NCBI RefSeq assembly: GCF_002237755.1
Contig: NZ_MWSJ01000005.1
Span: 124,001-188,000, forward strand
Direction of reading: 5' to 3'
DNA: 64,000 nucleotides
Source: Lysinibacillus sp. KCTC 33748
GTDB taxonomy: Bacteria > Bacillota > Bacilli > Bacillales_A > Planococcaceae
The stretch's first letter is position 1, and every line of letters starts with the position of its first letter. Shown one piece after another: positions 23,949 through 32,481 of this stretch. Under the pieces are notes generated by a model. That model had not been told where the DNA came from, did not search any database, and worked only from the letters and a program-made list of their open reading frames with translations. Made by a program: the position numbers and the translations under genes.

Positions 23949-25139
23949 ATGAATTGGAGAGTTTACATTCTGGCCGTTACTACCTTTGCAGTAGGATTGG
24001 TGGAATTAATTGTAGGTGGTATATTACCAACAATTGCAAAAGATTTAAATGTGTCCTTATCAACAGCGGGACAATTAATTACAATATTTGCTCTCGTCTA
24101 TGCGATATCTGCGCCTGTCCTTTTGTCATTAACCGCAAAAGTGGAACGGAAGCGCCTTTATCTTATTTCTTTATTTATTTTTACTTTAGGTAATCTTATG
24201 ACGTATTTTAGTACGACATTCTTGATCGTCATGATTGCTAGAATTTTCACGGCGATGAGTACTGCATTGGTCATCGTCTTATCCTTAACAATTGCCACAA
24301 AAATTGTTGAACCAAGACATCGTGCAAAAGCGTTAGGGCTTGTTTTCATAGGTGTTAGTTCGGCACTTGTCATCGGTGTGCCAATTGGGATATTTGTTTC
24401 GGAAGCATTTGGATGGAGAGCTATATTTTTAGGAATTGCGCTTCTTTCAACTATATCTATGATTCTTATTGCGTTATTACTTGAAAAAATGCCAGTTGTA
24501 GAAATTGTCCCATTAAAGGCTCAAATTAAATCATTGGCGAATTTAAAAATCTTAAGTGCACAATTAACAACACTGTTTATGCTGGCTGGTCATTATATGC
24601 TTTATGCATATTTAACGCCATTTTTAGTAGAAGCATTTGATATGAATGCCTCTTGGATTAGTATCTGTTATCTAATCTTCGGAATAGCGTCTGTCAGTGG
24701 GAATGCTCTTGGTGGTTGGCTAAGTGACAAAATTGGTACTGGTAAAGCCATTCTAATTATTGTCTCTACATTTGCCGTTGTATTATTTAGTATTCCTTAC
24801 ACAATTATTGCTTTTCCACTCTTTTTAGTCGCGACAGTTTTATGGGGTGCACTTAGCTGGGCACTTACCCCTCCATTACAAAATTATTTAATAGAAACTG
24901 ATCCAAAAACGTCTGATATTCAACAAAGCTTAAATACTGCTGCATTACAAATCGGTATATCTATCGGATCAGCTGTTGGTGGGGCTATGTTTGCTGTTAC
25001 AGGATCTGCTAAGCATTTAGCGGGCTTCGGTGCCATTTTAGTTTTATGTGCTCTAGGCTGTGCCATTTTTTCTCTAAAAAGAGCGCCAGTTTCACATGGA
25101 GCTGAGTTAGGGATGAAATCGGCACATAACAACTCGTAA
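23949..25139 (+). CDS. MFS exporter, PbuE/NepI-like purine efflux candidate
   Basis: 396 residues from the ATG at 23949 (AGAAGGGTGA upstream; the earlier GTG is too close to it). It has about twelve helices. Motifs include 'VGLVELIVGGILPTIAKDL' in TM1, common to the drug:H+ antiporter-1/AraJ-NepI-PbuE group, and 'RARIFTAM'-type TM4 (MIARIFTAMSTALVIVLSL). 'GGWLSDKIGTGKAI' lies between TM8 and TM9. Control by a guanine riboswitch makes purine base or nucleoside export the likely role, parallel to B. subtilis PbuE, which uses an adenine switch. The substrate is inferred. Confidence 0.85.
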   Translation: MNWRVYILAVTTFAVGLVELIVGGILPTIAKDLNVSLSTAGQLITIFALVYAISAPVLLSLTAKVERKRLYLISLFIFTLGNLMTYFSTTFLIVMIARIFTAMSTALVIVLSLTIATKIVEPRHRAKALGLVFIGVSSALVIGVPIGIFVSEAFGWRAIFLGIALLSTISMILIALLLEKMPVVEIVPLKAQIKSLANLKILSAQLTTLFMLAGHYMLYAYLTPFLVEAFDMNASWISICYLIFGIASVSGNALGGWLSDKIGTGKAILIIVSTFAVVLFSIPYTIIAFPLFLVATVLWGALSWALTPPLQNYLIETDPKTSDIQQSLNTAALQIGISIGSAVGGAMFAVTGSAKHLAGFGAILVLCALGCAIFSLKRAPVSHGAELGMKSAHNNS

Positions 25140-25683
25140 TACACTCGATTACTTAATATCCGCAAATAAAGAAAGATAACTAAAATAAGATAATATTTGC
25201 AAGACTGGCCTATTGGGAGTCTATGCATGTGATGAAAGACATTTGGAATAGCTATATTCCAAATGTCTTTTTTTGTTCATATAGCTAGTAAGCGGAGGTT
25301 ATTATGTTCGATATCGCTTCATTGTCATCGCGTTTTGTCTTGCATGAACTACCCGTAAAACCCTACTGATTCTAGTTTCACTTTATTTTATATGTTCAAT
25401 ATTAAACAAATATTTAATTTCTATATCGATTATTATCATACTGGAATAGGACAAGGAATAGATTGTTGTAGTTAAAGTATTTTAGGGGCTCAATAGATAG
25501 GGAGTCTGATGATTCAATACTATTTTTAGGATACATTATGTTCTCTCTGCCTAAGATAGATAATTCAAAGGGGTCTACTAATGGGAATCTAACTTGTTAA
25601 CTAATAACAGCATTTTCTCAGGGATGCTGTGAGTTACTTAATTGGCATGATTGTCTAATAATTTCAAATGGAGGGGGAATCGA
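25140..25683. other. intergenic
   Basis: It holds the terminator at 25236-25269. The 400 bp before the ATPase start contains no recognisable riboswitch or gene. A stem AGCATTTTCTCAGGGATGCT (about 25608-25627) is weak. Confidence 0.4.
25236..25269 (+). terminator. intrinsic terminator of the MFS gene
   Basis: AAGACATTTGGAAT / ATTCCAAATGTCTT with a 6-nt loop and a T7 tail, about 95 nt after the stop. Confidence 0.88.
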
Positions 25684-28290
25684 ATGTCAGAATATCATCA
25701 ACAATCATCAGCTGAAGTGATGAAAACTTTGAACGTGACAGATCAAGGATTGAGTGATTATGACGTTCAAAAGAGGCAGGAGGTATACGGCTATAATGTA
25801 TTAGCGGAAGGAAAAAAAACAAGTGCATTCGCCGTTTTCTTTGGACAATTTAAAGATTTATTAGTCATTATTTTAATCATTGCTGCTTTCGTTTCATTTC
25901 TATTAGGAGAAGTAGGAAGCACCGTTGTCATTATGGTTGTCGTTATATTAAACGCTATCCTAGGTACTGTTCAGCATGTCAAGGCAGAACAGTCTTTGGA
26001 TAATTTAAAAGCCTTAACCTCCCCAATTGCCAAAGTAATGCGAAATAATCAGCTAATAGAGATTGCTTCAGAAGATCTAGTCGTTGGAGATCTTCTTTAT
26101 TTGGAGGCTGGCGATTATATCAATGCAGATGGGAGACTATTAGAAAGTCATAATTTGCATATCAATGAAAGCTCGCTGACCGGTGAATCAATCGCTGTGG
26201 GGAAAAGTGTTGATGCTATTAAGGAAAGCAATGTAACAGTTGCTGATAAAAAGAACATGGTATACTCTGGAAGCTATGTGACAACTGGTCGTGGTATTGT
26301 CATGGTTACAGCTATCGGAATGCAGACTGAAATCGGCAAAATTGCAAATTTACTAGATACTGCGAAAGAGAAGAAAACACCGCTACAAGTAAGTTTAGAT
26401 CATTTCGGAGAAAAATTAGCTTTAGGGATTACGTTAATCTGTCTAGCTATTTTCGTAATTGACCTTGTTAGAGGACGTGCGCTTGTAGAATCGTTTATGT
26501 TTGCTGTTTCACTTGCCGTCGCAGCAATTCCAGAAGCGTTAAGCTCGATCGTTACTATTGTGCTAGCTTTTGGGACACAGAAAATGGCAAAGGAAAATGC
26601 CATTATTCGAAAGCTCTATGCTGTTGAAAGTCTTGGAAGTGTATCTGTCATTTGTTCAGATAAAACAGGAACATTAACAGAAAATAAAATGGTTGTTCAA
26701 GAGGTTTATGTGGATGAAAAAGTGATTCCACATGATCAGCTATACACTGAAAATACAGTTGAGAAAGATCTAATGTTAAAGGCAATATTATGTAGTGATG
26801 CTGTGGAAAGGGACGGTAAGGAAATCGGTGACCCTACTGAGCTGGCACTCGTAAAATTAGGGAAGCAATATGATTTTGACGAATTATTAGTAAGAGATTA
26901 TTATCCAAGAGTGGCCGAAATTCCTTTTGATTCAGATAGAAAGCTCATGAGTACTGTGAACACTATCAATCAGCAATCTATTATGATTACAAAAGGAGCA
27001 TTAGATGTCCTTCTTCCTAAAATTGTAAAGGTTGAAACTTCAAAAGGTATATTTAATATTACAAAACAACAACGCGAAAAAATCGAAGCGGTAAATCGTG
27101 AATTTTCTATAAAGGGGTTAAGGGTACTAGCAGTTGCCTACAAAGAGGTAAAGGGACATCGAGCAATCGATGTAAGAGCTGAAAAAGATTTAATCTTTGT
27201 TGGTTTAGTCGCGATGATGGATCCTCCAAGAAAAGAATCTGAAGGTGCGGTTGAAAAATGTATAAAAGCTGGTATCAAGCCGGTGATGATTACAGGTGAT
27301 CATAAAATTACGGCAACGGCTATTGCCAATCAAATTGGGATTTTAAATGATCCCTCTGAAGCGATTGAAGGGCATGAAATAGAAGGCTTAACAGATCAGC
27401 AGCTTCAAGAAAAGGTTAACGATTTTTCTGTTTATGCCCGAGTAACACCGGCTCAAAAAATTCGTATCGTGAAAGCGTGGCAAGAAAAAGGGCATGTCGT
27501 CGCCATGACAGGAGATGGTGTTAATGATGGTCCTGCGCTAAAACAATCCGACATTGGTGTGGCAATGGGAGTTACCGGCACAGAGGTCGCGAAGGATGCC
27601 TCCTCTATGATACTAACGGATGATAATTTTTCAACGATTGTAAAGGCTATTTCAAACGGTAGAAGTATTTATACGAATATCAAAAACGCTATTTTGTTCT
27701 TATTATCTGGGAATGCGGGTGCCATTTTTGTTGTTTTATATGCAACAATATTAGGTTTGCCAGTTCCTTTTGCACCTGTGCATCTATTATTTATTAACTT
27801 ACTAACGGATAGTTTACCGGCGATTGCAATCGGTTTAGAGCCGAATAATAAAAAAACAATGAAGGACAAGCCTCGAAATATTCATGCACCATTATTAAAT
27901 AAAGCATTTACTACTCAAGTGGTGCTCGAAGGAATATTAATTGCCATTTCGACAACGGTTGCCTTTGAAATCGGATTGTCAACTGGAGATACTTTAACGG
28001 CGAGCACGATGGCATTTACAACATTATGCTTGTCACGATTAGTGCATGGCTTCAATTCCAGAGCTAAAGAATCTATCTTCGCCATTGGACTATTTTCGAA
28101 TAAATATACTTGGCTTGCATTCTTAATCGGTTTTTTAAGTTTACACGCAGTATTGTTTATTCCAATGCTTACAGGTGTGTTTGAAGTTGCCACATTAAGC
28201 ACCGCACAATTAGGCTTTATTTATAGCTTGTCTGTGTTACCGTTCATCGTGAATCAGTGGTACAAGCTGTTGTTTGTGAGAAGTCGATAA
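25684..28290 (+). CDS. P-type Ca2+-transporting ATPase (type IIA)
   Basis: 868 residues from the ATG at 25684 (GGAGGGGGAATCGA upstream). Order: cation_ATPase_N, two helices, actuator 'SSLTGES', helices 3-4 with 'AVAAIPEALSSIVTIVLAFG' (PEAL motif of IIA/PMCA pumps), phosphorylated Asp326 in 'CSDKTGTLTENK', ATP-binding 'KGALDVLL', hinge 'MTGDGVNDGPALKQ', then helices 5-10 with 'LLFINLLTDSLPAIAIGLEP' (N-x-x-T-D). It is predicted to pump Ca2+ or possibly Mn2+ out of the cell. Monocistronic, ended by the terminator at 28307. Confidence 0.93.
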   Translation: MSEYHQQSSAEVMKTLNVTDQGLSDYDVQKRQEVYGYNVLAEGKKTSAFAVFFGQFKDLLVIILIIAAFVSFLLGEVGSTVVIMVVVILNAILGTVQHVKAEQSLDNLKALTSPIAKVMRNNQLIEIASEDLVVGDLLYLEAGDYINADGRLLESHNLHINESSLTGESIAVGKSVDAIKESNVTVADKKNMVYSGSYVTTGRGIVMVTAIGMQTEIGKIANLLDTAKEKKTPLQVSLDHFGEKLALGITLICLAIFVIDLVRGRALVESFMFAVSLAVAAIPEALSSIVTIVLAFGTQKMAKENAIIRKLYAVESLGSVSVICSDKTGTLTENKMVVQEVYVDEKVIPHDQLYTENTVEKDLMLKAILCSDAVERDGKEIGDPTELALVKLGKQYDFDELLVRDYYPRVAEIPFDSDRKLMSTVNTINQQSIMITKGALDVLLPKIVKVETSKGIFNITKQQREKIEAVNREFSIKGLRVLAVAYKEVKGHRAIDVRAEKDLIFVGLVAMMDPPRKESEGAVEKCIKAGIKPVMITGDHKITATAIANQIGILNDPSEAIEGHEIEGLTDQQLQEKVNDFSVYARVTPAQKIRIVKAWQEKGHVVAMTGDGVNDGPALKQSDIGVAMGVTGTEVAKDASSMILTDDNFSTIVKAISNGRSIYTNIKNAILFLLSGNAGAIFVVLYATILGLPVPFAPVHLLFINLLTDSLPAIAIGLEPNNKKTMKDKPRNIHAPLLNKAFTTQVVLEGILIAISTTVAFEIGLSTGDTLTASTMAFTTLCLSRLVHGFNSRAKESIFAIGLFSNKYTWLAFLIGFLSLHAVLFIPMLTGVFEVATLSTAQLGFIYSLSVLPFIVNQWYKLLFVRSR

Positions 28291-28306
28291 TGTGTAATAA
28301 ATATTG

Positions 28307-28335
28307 AAGCTCTCGTTTTGTTGAAACGAGAGCTT
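28307..28335 (+). terminator. intrinsic terminator
   Basis: AAGCTCTCGTTT / AAACGAGAGCTT with a 5-nt loop and a T-tail. Confidence 0.88.
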
Positions 28336-28431
28336 TTTAGTGTTAAAAACCAGAAATTTTTGTGAATGAGGCGCTTGTGTAATGAAATGAAGATATCTTA
28401 CTTAAATAAGGTATAGTCTTGGACAAAATGA

Positions 28432-28455
28432 GGAGTTGATTTCCGTTCCGACTGG
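28432..28455 (+). repeat. left arm of 24-bp inverted repeat around DUF3231
   Basis: This 24-mer (starting GGAGTTGATTTCCG) is repeated inverted at 29317-29340 with one mismatch, flanking the gene at 28530-29012. Adjacent DNA (GGTCGCTTTGCTGCTGACGC) resembles the common Bacillaceae extragenic repeats rich in GCTTTCC. Confidence 0.7.
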
Positions 28456-28529
28456 TCGCTTTGCTGCTGACGCTTTCCAAGGGAAAGCGAGTAACATAGA
28501 ACAGGAACCTTCCTCATTAAAGAGAAACA

Positions 28530-29012
28530 TTAAATTGTTGTAGGAGCTAGTAGCCAGCCTTTGTCGTTACTGAGCCGTATTAGCTTTGCGCCAAGTATCG
28601 CATACCTCATATGAAGCTCACCGTATTTTGCAGTATGCTTCTTCTTCACAGACATTTCTAAAGCCTGACTGACTGAAATAACTGAAGAAGCTATATTCAT
28701 CGATAAAATGGTGCTGATCTCTGTATCATTAATAGCTTTTTTCCCTCGTATATTTTTCATTTTCAATTTTTCATAGTCGATCGATGTAGTAGGGGCAAGT
28801 ATCCCATTTTCCTTTAATAACGCTGTTAGTTGTTTATTTTCCTCTTTTAAACATTGCACAAAATTCACAATAATAGCCTTCAGTTTTTTATCAACAGCGT
28901 GCTTGAAAAATGCATGATTTGAAGCTATATAACCATTATTTACGCCAATCTGCGTCCAAATCTTAAAAATTTCCTTATAGCGTAAAGATAGATTTCCATT
29001 TGCCAATTCCAT
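28530..29012 (-). CDS. DUF3231-family protein (single repeat)
   Basis: 160 residues, mainly alpha-helical: 'LSLRYKEIFKIWTQIGVNNG', 'FFKHAVDKKLKAIIVNFV', 'HTAKYGELHMRYAILGAKLI', 'NDKGWLLAPTT'. This is the DUF3231 ferritin-like helical repeat typical of Bacillus and Lysinibacillus. Many members are about 330 residues with two repeats; this one has a single unit. Function is unknown, with frequent association with sporulating bacteria. It is flanked by a 24-bp inverted repeat. Confidence 0.72.
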   Translation of the reverse strand: MELANGNLSLRYKEIFKIWTQIGVNNGYIASNHAFFKHAVDKKLKAIIVNFVQCLKEENKQLTALLKENGILAPTTSIDYEKLKMKNIRGKKAINDTEISTILSMNIASSVISVSQALEMSVKKKHTAKYGELHMRYAILGAKLIRLSNDKGWLLAPTTI

Positions 29013-29184
29013 AATTACACATCCTAACTCATGTTCTCGTTCATTTATTTGAGATTAGGATGTGTTAATAAATGAAATTCTAATCATTTTTTACAATAAA
29101 ATGGGTAATCGCGATGACAACGTAAAAGGATTCACACACAGTTTTGTGTATGAATCCTTTTTTTGCTCTTTGGAAGGTGGATGT

Positions 29185-29254
29185 CGATAAAAATTATAAG
29201 TTGGGTGATAAAATGTGAAAGTTGATCGATAATTTCTGAAAGTGTTCCGATAAA
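29185..29254 (+). repeat. four phased 21-bp repeat units (array B)
   Basis: CGATAAA or a one-base variant begins at 29185, 29206, 29227 and 29248, exactly 21 bp apart. AAGTTGGGTGATAAA and GTTCCGATAAAA are shared word for word and in the same order with array A at 14372-14441. Confidence 0.75.
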
Positions 29255-29316
29255 ACTAAAGAGTTGGATGTCATTTTGTAAAAACGTTTGTCTAGGGATC
29301 AGTTTATTCGACGCCC

Positions 29317-29340
29317 CCAGTCGGAACGGAAATCAGCTCC
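29317..29340 (-). repeat. right arm of 24-bp inverted repeat around DUF3231
   Basis: Reverse complement of 28432-28455 with a single C/T difference. Confidence 0.7.
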
Positions 29341-29358
29341 ACGTTATGAGCTAAGGTT

Positions 29359-29646
29359 TTATTCCTTTAATTTCTTTCTTTTATAGCTATTAATAGTTGT
29401 TTTTAATGCAGCAAAGTTTCCGATAGCTGCATAACCATAAAAAAAGCCCATAAATATTCCAGCAATAAGATTATGTCTATGGCTAATGAAGAGAGAAATA
29501 ATCAAGCCAATAACAAGGGCGACTGCAGGAACATATTTAGGCTTAACGCGCATAAATACCTTAATTAGCTGTGTAATAAGTAACACTGCTGGAACGGCTA
29601 TTACAGCATCCCAAAAATTTGTATGGATCACTGGAAATAATTCCAT
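29359..29646 (-). CDS. small holin-like membrane protein
   Basis: 95 residues with three or four hydrophobic stretches (FWDAVIAVPAVLLITQLIKV, VPAVALVIGLIISLFI, NLIAGIFMGFFYGYAAIGNF) and a basic C-terminal tail RKKLKE. Size and layout resemble phage holins and their chromosomal relatives in Bacillus, but no lysin gene is adjacent and I cannot assign a family. The ribosome site AGAGGTG precedes the ATG. Confidence 0.6.
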   Translation of the reverse strand: MELFPVIHTNFWDAVIAVPAVLLITQLIKVFMRVKPKYVPAVALVIGLIISLFISHRHNLIAGIFMGFFYGYAAIGNFAALKTTINSYKRKKLKE

Positions 29647-29790
29647 CTTCTACACCTCTTTTAGTAATAACGAAGCTATGACTTAAAATATAGATTTTCC
29701 TTTTTATTTATTTTTATGCAATGAAAGGTGTAGAGCTTATGATGTCGAGTCATACACTCGTATGAACAATTATGATTTTTCGTTTTTTGA

Positions 29791-30477
29791 TTAATAATAT
29801 GAGCCATAAGGATTCATATAAGGATTCATATTTGGATAGCGATATGGCGGATATGGGTTCAAAGGCATATATTTATTTTTATGTTCATGATGAGGATCAT
29901 TTTGTTGCTTTTGATCTTTTTGATTTTCAGCAGTTGATTTTACACGGTTACAATCTTTAGGTGGACCGATATATGTTGATGGTACAACAGGCGCAATTGT
30001 TTTCTTCCACTGAGTTTCATCTAAACAATACGCGTGAGCCATGACATTGGAAGGTGTAAATTTCAATATATCTGAACCTAAAATAACGTCAGGAGTTGGA
30101 GAATCAAAAATAGCCAGTAAATGCGTGTCATTCTCAGTAGCTATTTCATAATGCCACCATCCTTGCGGTACATTGGCGACTTGGCCAGGCTCGATCGGAT
30201 AGTTTTTAATCTCTTTTGTAAAGGGATTAAATATAGAAACAATCGCAGCACCGGAAATACAATAAACAAGTTCTGCTGCATTTTGATGATAGTGTGGCTC
30301 TATCATCTTATTCTTACTTAGAAAAATATCAAGCAAAGATGTATTTTCTAACGTATTTAATTGTTCTACACCTAGAATGTTTATAAAATTCCGATCATCT
30401 CTTTTAAAAAGAGTGTTGTCATTGACATCAGAGGTGAACTGTGTTGACGGTGAAGTATAGTCAATATTTGAGCTAAT
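29791..30477 (-). CDS. cupin-domain protein, probable non-canonical ATT start
   Basis: The cupin barrel is clear: 'IEPHYHQNAAELVYCISGAA' (metal-binding HxH...E), 'PGQVANVPQGWWHYEIA' and 'HLLAIFD'. The C-terminus is a Pro/Tyr/Asn/Met-rich tail (PYPPYRYPNMNPYMNPYG) reminiscent of coat-associated proteins. The first normal start (TTG at 30336) would cut into the domain, lacks a ribosome binding site and gives 181 residues. The frame stays open 47 codons further (SISSNIDYTSPSTQF...) to an ATT at 30477, 7 nt after AGAAAGGA. So either ATT is used, or the ATG was mutated and expression is impaired. Confidence 0.75.
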   Translation of the reverse strand: MSSNIDYTSPSTQFTSDVNDNTLFKRDDRNFINILGVEQLNTLENTSLLDIFLSKNKMIEPHYHQNAAELVYCISGAAIVSIFNPFTKEIKNYPIEPGQVANVPQGWWHYEIATENDTHLLAIFDSPTPDVILGSDILKFTPSNVMAHAYCLDETQWKKTIAPVVPSTYIGPPKDCNRVKSTAENQKDQKQQNDPHHEHKNKYMPLNPYPPYRYPNMNPYMNPYGSYY

Positions 30478-30777
30478 ACTTACATCCTTTCTCTAGTTAA
30501 GTTTCAATACATGTCTTAAGCACAGAATATGTACAAAGCTATTTTAGGCTTACGCGAACGCCCATTATCTGCTTTCTTACAAAAAACATGTTGGCCAAAG
30601 CCTTCGAAAGTGGGCTGCGGTTGATGAAAGAACTGCATTAGGCGCAGCCCCATTTTAAAGAACTTTATAATTTTATGTTAGCATTTTACATCCTTTAATT
30701 GGTTTTTTTGAAAAAAATGAAACTCATTGTAATGAATTCTCGTCTAATAATTGAATTATAAATTTAGGAGGTAAATA
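30478..30777. other. intergenic with degenerate repeat
   Basis: Bases about 30545-30620 (ACGCGAACGCCC... ACATGTTGGCCAAAGCCTTCG) match the repeat at 14472-14545 in part. GGGCTGCG / CGCAGCCC (about 30622-30652) forms a hairpin. No gene is seen. Confidence 0.45.
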
Positions 30778-31038
30778 ATGAATTCAAAAAAATCCTTAGT
30801 AGTTGTAACAATGTATTATTTTGCGGACCAGTTTCAGGATTAAATTTGACTGAGCCGCTAGTAGAAACAGTAAGGTTCAGGAGTAAGTATTCTCCCTTAT
30901 AAGATAGGAGAAGATTCGACATCAAACAAATTCTCAATAATTGTTATTTTGATAAAACGCTCACAAAGGAGATTATGTGATTATGCAAAAGTCGAAAAGA
31001 AAATTGGTGAATTTTCGAGAATAAATGTTTATAATAGC
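30778..31038 (+). pseudogene. decayed copy of the propeptide-like secreted protein (upstream copy)
   Basis: The DNA aligns to the 5-prime part of the intact gene at 31178, including AGGAGGTAAATAA before the ATG. TTAGTAGTTGTAACAATG corresponds to TTAGTAGTAGCAACAATG, and TTTCAGGATTAAATTTGACT and AAATTGGTGAATTTTC are identical. Several indels break the frame within about 20 codons. The upstream 100 bp is duplicated too (30662-30777 versus 31076-31177). The copy stops at the palindrome at 31039. Confidence 0.85.
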
Positions 31039-31067
31039 ATTTACCTAACTAATTTAGTTAGGTAAAT
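31039..31067. repeat. perfect palindrome, copy 1
   Basis: 14-bp arms ATTTACCTAACTAA / TTAGTTAGGTAAAT around one T. The core CTAACTAA-T-TTAGTTAG occurs again at 33379-33395 and 42490-42510. Confidence 0.85.
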
Positions 31068-31177
31068 GGGTTCTATAACTTTATGGTAGCGTTTAATACT
31101 CTTGGATTGGATTTTTTTAAAAAAAATCCAATCTTATTCTCGTCTATTAACTGAATCGAATTTTAGGAGGTAAATAA

Positions 31178-32209
31178 ATGAGTAGTAAAAAAATCTCATT
31201 AGTAGTAGCAACAATGTTAGTATTTTGCGGATCAGTTTCAGGATTAAATTTGACTAAACCGGCATTAGCAGCACACAGTAATGTACACGATGTAAATATT
31301 CTCCCTTATAAAATATCAGAAGAACTAACTCGAAAGATTGAGAGAGCTTCGACATCGGATGTATTCTCAGTAATTGTTAGTTTTAATAAAATGCTCGACA
31401 AAGAAGACTATGCGAAACTTGAAAAGGAAATTGGTGAATTTTCAAGAAGATATACTTATGATAGCGTTATTAGTGGTTTTGCTGGAGATTTAACCAAAGA
31501 GCAAATTTTATTGTTAAACAAAAATGCGTTTGTCACACTTATTGATTTAGACCAGGTAGTAACGAATTACGATGATATCATTGTTGAATCAACTTTTAGC
31601 AAGGATAAAGATGGATGGATCGGTGGATTTTCTGACTATCCATATAAAGATAAACTTCGTTATAAGCTCCGATTTTCTCTTAAGTCACTACCTAAAGAGA
31701 TAAACAATAAACAAAAAGGTCTTTACTTAAGTGGATATAATGGAAGTGACGATTTATTTATGTTTGTTAAGAAGAAATTGGATACAAATGATCGATTAAA
31801 ACCAAATACAAAATATAGTGTGACGTTTGATTTCGATATTGCCACTAATGCTGGAGATAAAATAGGCGTAGGTGGATCGCCTGGTGAAAGTGTATATGTG
31901 AAAATTGGTGCAACCAATACGGAACCAATCCCAGTTTTAGATAACACGGGATTTTATTTGATGAATATTGATAAAGGGAATCAAAAAGAAGAAGGTAAAG
32001 ATGCATTTATGATTGGTGACTTGGCAAAGACGACAATAGATAAGAAGTATGAGTTAAAGCCTTTTAATAATAAACAACGCCCGTTTATTGTTGAAACTGA
32101 TAAAAAAGGAGAACTGTGGTTATTTATTGGCACAGATTCTGCGTTTGAAGGTGTTACGAGTATCTATTATCCTCGTATTAAAGTAACCCTAAAAGAAGTG
32201 AAAGAATAG
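31178..32209 (+). CDS. secreted protein with inhibitor-I9-like (propeptide) domain
   Basis: 343 residues. A signal peptide (LVVATMLVFCGSVSG...ALAA, residues about 8-31) is followed by a domain at about 45-130: 'SDVFSVIVSFNKMLDKEDY', 'SVISGFAGDLTKEQILLL', 'AFVTLIDLDQVV'. This reads like the I9 propeptide of subtilases; compare 'GNQKVAVIVHLSEKPV...VLNGFAATVKANDL...ITLIEPD' in the protease at 51846. No protease domain follows. A conserved C-terminal module (SDDLFMFVKKKL, GVGGSPGESVYVKIGA, GELWLFIGTDSAFEG) looks beta-rich. It may inhibit or chaperone a subtilase. RBS: TAGGAGGTAAATAA. Confidence 0.7.
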   Translation: MSSKKISLVVATMLVFCGSVSGLNLTKPALAAHSNVHDVNILPYKISEELTRKIERASTSDVFSVIVSFNKMLDKEDYAKLEKEIGEFSRRYTYDSVISGFAGDLTKEQILLLNKNAFVTLIDLDQVVTNYDDIIVESTFSKDKDGWIGGFSDYPYKDKLRYKLRFSLKSLPKEINNKQKGLYLSGYNGSDDLFMFVKKKLDTNDRLKPNTKYSVTFDFDIATNAGDKIGVGGSPGESVYVKIGATNTEPIPVLDNTGFYLMNIDKGNQKEEGKDAFMIGDLAKTTIDKKYELKPFNNKQRPFIVETDKKGELWLFIGTDSAFEGVTSIYYPRIKVTLKEVKE

Positions 32210-32253
32210 ATTAACCTGAAAAGAAACAAGTAACCTTTCACATTAAAGAACTC

Positions 32254-32310
32254 TAATTCCATTAGTGGTAGTAACAACGTCAGTATTTTGTGGTTTAGTT
32301 GATGACAAAG
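32254..32310 (+). pseudogene. decayed copy of the propeptide-like protein (downstream fragment)
   Basis: CCATTAGTGGTAGTAACAAC followed by GTCAGTATTTTGTGGTTTAGTT matches the signal-peptide coding stretch of the gene at 31178 (TCATTAGTAGTAGCAACAAT, GTTAGTATTTTGCGGATCAGTT). Only about 55 bp survive. Confidence 0.6.
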
Positions 32311-32481
32311 CTGTTCTTCGTTTAAGGCTTAAATAAGTTTGGTTTTCTAAAGGCAAAGAATAAGGAATACGTTATACTCGGTCAAAAGTTTAATGATTTG
32401 ATGAAATGAATTAATGAGATTAAATAACAAAAAGTTTCAGTTGATTAAGGACAGGAAGAAAAAAATTAGGGGGCCAATGCC

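Larger units (their letters stand above)
29013..29358. other. intergenic, repeat-bearing
   Basis: Contains the palindrome-like pair CACATCCTAA...TTAGGATGTG (29022-29066), a terminator-like stem AAAAGGATTCACACA / TGTGTATGAATCCTTTTT (about 29126-29164), a 21-bp-phased array (29185-29254) and the right arm of the inverted repeat (29317-29340). Confidence 0.5.

Noticed and set aside
25280-25683. Possible metal riboswitch ahead of the P-type ATPase
   Set aside because: I compared it with remembered yybP-ykoY and M-box landmarks; the conserved cores are missing.
29359-29646. Prophage lysis module
   Set aside because: The protein is holin-like only in size and helices; no endolysin, structural or integrase genes are adjacent.
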